A DNA stretch of 64,000 nucleotides from contig VWZX01001144.1 of the NCBI GenBank assembly GCA_013399015.1, forward strand, positions 1-64,000, read 5' to 3'. Position numbers and translations under genes: made by a program. The notes under the pieces are model-generated. The model was not told the DNA's origin, did not search any database, and worked only from the letters and a program-made list of their open reading frames with translations. This document shows, in pieces, positions 58,801-64,000 of the stretch. The stretch comes from Galbula dea (taxonomy: Eukaryota > Chordata > Aves > Piciformes > Galbulidae). Every line of letters starts with the position of its first letter. Positions within the stretch are counted from its first letter, which is position 1.

Positions 58801-61800
58801 TAAATCTCCTATCAGAAGTTTCAAAATAGGTACCTAAAATTAGGAATTTGTTTTCCAGATGCATATTCAGTCATGTAAATAAGCATCCAAGTTTGCAAAA
58901 TCCTGTTTCCCTCATTCTTAATTTCTCCTCATTTTCTGAGGAAGAATATTCCACCTCAGGATGATAGTTCCCATTAAGTTTCATGCTGCAGCTAGATTCT
59001 TCCAGCTCAAAAAGTAATTCAAGAAAGAAGGTAAATAAAATTTAACTTTTTACAAAAGAGAAGGAATTCAGATAATGTCTAGAGTATCAAATGAGTTATT
59101 TCAATTTAAAGTAAGCCAAGAAAAACAACAGACAGACTATTCCCCTCTTTCATTTTAAGATAACCCAAGAGTAAAAGAGATGTGTTTTGAGTTTGGTGTT
59201 TTTCCCACAGGTTGTGTTATAAAGAATTAGAAAGAAGATCAAGGTAAAGGGAAAAATAAAAGAAAATGTTGAATTTTATTATTATTACTTTTTACTTCAG
59301 TTAGCAGTGGTTTTGCTCAGAACTTCTAAGGGTGGATATGGTGTTTAAAAACTGATCCATTTTCCATTCTTAACATTTCAGTTTCCCAGGAGAGGGTCTG
59401 TAGTATGGAGGAGAAGGTAGCTGGACTTTTGGCTAAGTCTTTGTTCTCCAAAAGCAATGGAAGGAAACAGAAACTGGGTAAAAAGAGAGCTAACCTGACA
59501 AGACAGAGAATGGCTTGACAGGGAGCTTAACTCTTTACACATGGTTCTTGTTAGCTTGGGCTCTCCTCCTAATTGTTTCTATTTTGCTCACATGTGCCTG
59601 GTTTTCTGACCAATCCAAATCAGCCAAATTCTGCTTTAAGCATTTATAAGCTCTGAGGAGGAGCTGAATTTCTGTTTGAAGGCAAGATTTTGAGTTGTTA
59701 GTATTGCCTTGGTGTTTGCTTCCTAATGCCATGAAGAGGACTAAAGTAAGTAACAGAAATGAAAGCTGACTGTTGCTGTTCTTCTCTTGCTTTCCTCACT
59801 AAGAATGAGCTTTTGGTGAAGGTGATGTAGATTTTAAAAGCACCTAGACAGGTAGAACTTCTGTCTATCAAGATAAGGAACAAAAAGAAAAGTGGTGCAT
59901 AGGGGCTGGTAATATTATTGGGGTTTTTTTCTGGGAGCTACTTCTCAAAAGTCTTTCAAGTGTTTGAGTGACTAGCACTCTATAAAGAGGTGACCTAGTG
60001 TAGGGACTTAACATTAGACAGATAGATGTGGTCCACCAGTTACAGAGCTACTGAAGAAACACTAGATAGTACTTAAGATGCATGATATTAAAATGAACAA
60101 GAGCTGTGCTTCATCAGCACCCCATGTGCCCTTTTGAGGCATAGTAGAACCTAAAGTGTGGGGTTGATTTTACTGTAATTGAGAGCAGTGAATACAATCA
60201 CCTAAAGAATTAACATGGTCCATGGCTCTTAGGTTTTGGTATTTCTGCTGGTAAGGAAAAACAGGATAAGCTGATGCTTCTTTTCCCCTGTGCCTCAGGT
60301 ATTTAAGATAAAATTCAGCCATTTAAGTCTCCTGAAATTTTCTTTGTAGAAACAGGAGCTATTGGGCAAAAAAAATTCAGATAATCAGAAAAATACATAA
60401 GAATATATTTATTCCATTCCCACTTGCTGTAATAAAGTATAAGCATCTCACAGCCTTACTCATAGTATGCCTCCTCTCCTCAAGCCAGGAGGAGTTTTAA
60501 CATCCTAAGAAAGAAGAAGGGGCAAAGCATCCTCTCCCAGAGTGCAGAATGCCACAAGCCAACTGTGCTCTAACTGCAGATCTACTGCACAGATCTCTCC
60601 AACTGATGATTATGTAAATCTTCCAGATGGGCCCTTTAAACGGTAGATAACTATCTGGACCATATCTATCATCACTGACTACTTCATAGTTTTGGCTGGT
60701 TCAAGCCAAACTCCTGTAGTCTCTGCTTTTTGCAGCTCTCTCTCTCTGCAGCCTACATTAACAACAGCATCATGAGCATGGATTTATCTTTAGAGATGTT
60801 TTCCCCACGTACACTTTTTTCCCTTCGGTCCTGCTCAGCCTGAGACCACATCTCCTCTGGCCTCATGCAGTAAGAAACACGGGGCACCACTAAAGACACT
60901 AGAATTTAGTGCCCAAACAAATTCTGCTGCCACGGGGCCATATCAGCTTGCAGTCTCCATACAATAGATCCATCAGCCGGCTCTAAGTGCCAGGTATTCT
61001 AGCTCTAGAGAGAGGAAATGCTCCTCTCCTCCCCTTCCCTTGTGGGCAAATGGAAATTAGTCACTCTGAACCAGGAATAATTACTGCCTAGACTTGAGAG
61101 TAAATGAGAGCTGTGCTGAGCTGTGTTAGTTCACGTGTCCTGCTGACCAGTGTAACGCTAAGTGCTGGATGCTTCATCCTAAGGCTCCTCGGAGCCTGGG
61201 GAGCGTTTCCGACTGGAGCAGATGCTACCTCTGATACTGTTACTGCACGATCCCAAGCAAACATGCATCTTTTAGCAGTCCTGAAGGTGGGTGTTGCTAG
61301 CCACATCCACGGCTGTTTACTGTGAAAATGTCTCATTGCTTGATGGAACTGCAGCAGATTGGGCTATATGGAGGAGACCTGTAATTTAAAGGCCTCTGCC
61401 CCACCTGCTATGGGAATGTCTCTGAACTAGGATCAAGGAAGCATTCTTTTTCTTATTTAGATGGGTTTTGTCTGTTTGCAAGTCATGGCTTAAGCTATTC
61501 AAAAAGTGAAAAGGTTGTTTTAAAAGTACAATATCTCCATCTCTCCTCCTCTTTAACTCAAGTTCACTTGCAGGTGAACAGCAGGCTGTAATAGATACTC
61601 CTTTACTCAGCTTTGTTCTAGGGTACATTTTGGAAGACATTAGCATTTTTCACACCTTTTTTTTTACTAGAAAGGGAAAGCATGTGCATTGACTCTGGGC
61701 CATGGAGAGCTGATGTAATATCATGGCAAGAAGACTCCTGCTGCCCTTAAGAATGTTAGTACAAGTTCTGAACTGACTTACCCTCCTCTGGAATAATTAT

Positions 61801-61920
61801 GCATTCCACTCTGGCTCATTTTATCATGCAATTCTCCTGCTTTGTAGATTACATGTCTTGAGGAGGTACAAAAGGGAAGAGCAAAGACTGGTTTATTTCT
61901 ATACATGCATCTAACAAAAT

Positions 61921-61936
61921 TATATATACACACACC
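61921..61936. repeat. (TA)n(CA)n microsatellite
   Basis: TATATATACACACACC, a short dinucleotide tract. Confidence 0.7.
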
Positions 61937-62494
61937 TCAAATAGTACTTTTAAATGTAAAATTATGTGAGAATTTACAGACTTATTTAATATGCACATTA
62001 AATACAGGTATCCTTTCATGCATCAAGGAGATGCAAGCATCTCTTGGGAGGAACACAGCAAGCATGGGGAAAATAAATTGTTAAATTAGAATTGAACAAG
62101 CTGGAACTTGTTCGGGTTAAACAGCCCACCCTCAAACTGCAAAAAGCCAAATTATGCCCTGAGCAACTTCTGAAAAGCAAACTGCCTTCAGTGGATTTCT
62201 GCAAATTTAACTGTCTAGAGTCTACAGCCACATCAGAATAAGTCTCCCTGATCTCAGAGATTAAGCAGTCCCCAGCCTAGTAAGTATTTGGAGAAGAGAC
62301 CACTTGGCAGTTCCACATAGCATGAGACATTAGCACCAGATGCATTTGTAGTTGAGAGCTTGGATGTGAGAGGTGTTCACAACAGCACACTTACAGAAGT
62401 AGTGACTGCAGTAAATAACTTCCAAAGAGGTATTAGGATGACTTTATTAACCTACCCCTCTCTGACTAAAGCAAAAGGCTAAGAGAGGAGTAAA

Positions 62495-62600
62495 AAACCA
62501 ATACAAACAAAAAACAAAGTAAAAGCCCCCCTGACCCTCTCACCCCCCAGAAAAACACAACCCAAGCAACCCAACAAACAAAAAACCAACCAAACTGGAG
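62495..62600. repeat. A/C-rich low-complexity tract
   Basis: Mixed CAAAA, ACCAACC and CCCCCC runs over about 100 bp without a recognisable parent element. Confidence 0.6.
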
Positions 62601-64000
62601 GCTTATTTCAAGTGGCCTGAGTTCTCTTTACAACTGAAACTGAATGAATGAAAAGACTGCATTCAACCATTTGCCTTGAAAAATGGGGAATAAAATGTAA
62701 GACTGTGAAAAAATGTATATAAAATGAAAGACTAGAGCAGATCACTTTCTAGATTGAAGGCATAAAAATGTATGTTACTGGAGCCAGCAGAAGCATACTG
62801 GGAAATGGACCTGCTGAGTAAAGTTACTTGGGCACTTGTTCAGGACAAAGCCAGGAAGAGGAATTTTCCTATCCTTACAGTAACTTTCTGATATGTTTTA
62901 GTACATCTACAGGCATAGGTATTTCATGTCAACATTTCTTGACCTTCAGTCATAAAACTTAGGAGGGGAGCAAGTACCCTGACTTAGCTCTGAACTCTAC
63001 ATAGCAAACCATAAGGGATCTAGTGTTTCATTTTGAATACTCCTGAAGCATTCATTCAGCTCTTAAAAACCTCTGCTCTGTTCTACAAAACATATACCAT
63101 TCCATGCTAAAAAGTTCTGTAGACTGCTGCATTCTGAGTTGCAAAGCCTCTGTGTTCTCTGGGATATGGAGTGGGGTGTGCAGGGAAAGTCCATGACTGA
63201 AAAGGTCACAATGAGCTCCACTGTTGTTTTCAGTTCTCATCTAATGCTGGACTTCAGAAAAACTAATAAGTCAAAATAATAGCAGAATGATAACAAGGAC
63301 TCCTGTACCTATCTATGTGTTTGAACTGCTGTGTTTAAGACTTATACTCCTTCCTCCTCCTTACACACACATCTTTGTAGCTGCTCACTACCTGTTCACA
63401 CCAAAAATCAAATTTCCTACAAATGGGTCAGATTTAGGATGGAGAGGGCAGGAATTGAGGAAGGTACAGGGGCAGCACACAGACCATGTACACAAAATGC
63501 AGCTCTTTTCTTCTGCTTATTCTCCTTACTAACACTGAAGCCCTCATTGTGATAACCATTTTTTTTTTTTTAAAGAGAAGCCAAAATTTCCATTAAATTG
63601 AAAAATAGTGTGTTAGGCTGCTAAATAGTGCTGGTGGTTTTGTGCTCCCTCACACATATGGCTGGCTGAGAATGCATAGCAAGTTGGAGCTTGAAATGAA
63701 TTTTTTTTTTTAAGCAACCAGTATATAACACTAAACATGATTTAATAATGGAAAGACTGGCACAGCCTTAAAGGAATATCATCAAGTAGGCAAGGTATGC
63801 TTGTGACTTCTTATAAAACAGTTAAATCAAGTCGGAAGCATAATCCAGATTCTTTACATAATTATGGCAGAAGGGTGTGGGAGAAGGAATATCAATTACT
63901 TTTTAAACAGGAGAGCTTCTAACAGTAAAAACAAGCAATACATGGAGCTCTCATTCTTGAAACTGTCATTTCTCCTTTGTGTTCATGTTATTTGTATTAA

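Larger units (their letters stand above)
55901..64000. other. Gene-free DNA downstream of SYN2
   Basis: No exon, RNA gene or CR1 copy recognised on either strand. Visible structure is a CpG-denser patch (about 57330-57780), a 16 bp direct repeat (ATCATTCCATTGATTA at 58595 and 58623), a TA/CA microsatellite (61921-61936), A/C-rich simple sequence (62495-62600) and T runs near 63559. In human, PPARG lies next downstream of SYN2; none of its exons are evident here. Confidence 0.55.

Noticed and set aside
61088..61336. Overlapping open frames on both strands in a CpG-containing patch
   Set aside because: No recognisable domain and no splice context; considered as a possible upstream exon of the next gene but unsupported.

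Overview
This window is vertebrate nuclear DNA, most probably from a bird. Long introns separate short exons with GT-AG splice sites, CpG is depleted, and the interspersed repeats I recognise are CR1 LINEs (3' tails of the form GGTTGGACT..GATGATC..CCCTTCCAACC..ATTCTGTG). CR1 is the dominant repeat of bird genomes; a crocodilian or turtle is not formally excluded. I see no prokaryotic, viral or CRISPR features.

The main gene is the 3' half of SYN2 (synapsin II) on the + strand. Eight coding exons were placed by reading frame, splice sites and matching junction phase: 21057-21119, 23641-23783, 27534-27608, 31567-31669, 33585-33734, 48288-48416 (or to 48348), 52097-52538 and 54765-54900. If the usual 13-exon synapsin layout holds, these are exons 6-13; exons 1-5 lie left of the window. 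They encode the second half of the ATP-grasp C domain, the variable proline-rich linker, and two alternative C-termini. Synapsin IIb arises when exon 11 is read through to a stop at 48416, with a probable 3' UTR to about 50660. Synapsin IIa arises when a weak donor inside exon 11 (48349) is spliced to exons 12 and 13, ending in domain E at 54900. SYN2 rather than SYN1 or SYN3 is supported by the IIb tail, the domain E sequence and a lysine at the position where synapsin I has a calcium-binding glutamate.

Inside SYN2 intron 5, on the - strand, lies the first coding exon of TIMP4 (10537-10666): a signal peptide followed by the TIMP N-terminus with Cys1, Cys3 and Cys13, ending at a consensus donor. 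A TATA-like box, a GC-box and an AP-1 site sit upstream (higher coordinates). This is the known synapsin-TIMP nested arrangement. I could not find TIMP4 exons 2-5 in the 10.5 kb to the left, so intron 1 must run beyond the window or the gene is reduced.

Layout: 1-21056 is SYN2 intron 5 with nested TIMP4 exon 1 and many CR1 copies; 21057-33734 holds five C-domain exons; 33735-48287 is a large intron with a ~1 kb CR1 carrying reverse-transcriptase remnants; 48288-55900 holds the alternative C-terminal exons and both 3' UTRs; 55900-64000 is gene-free DNA downstream of SYN2 (in human the next gene is PPARG, which I do not see here). The most unusual coding feature is a 17-unit Pro-Ala-Pro-Lys/Gln minisatellite in exon 12 (52306-52509).
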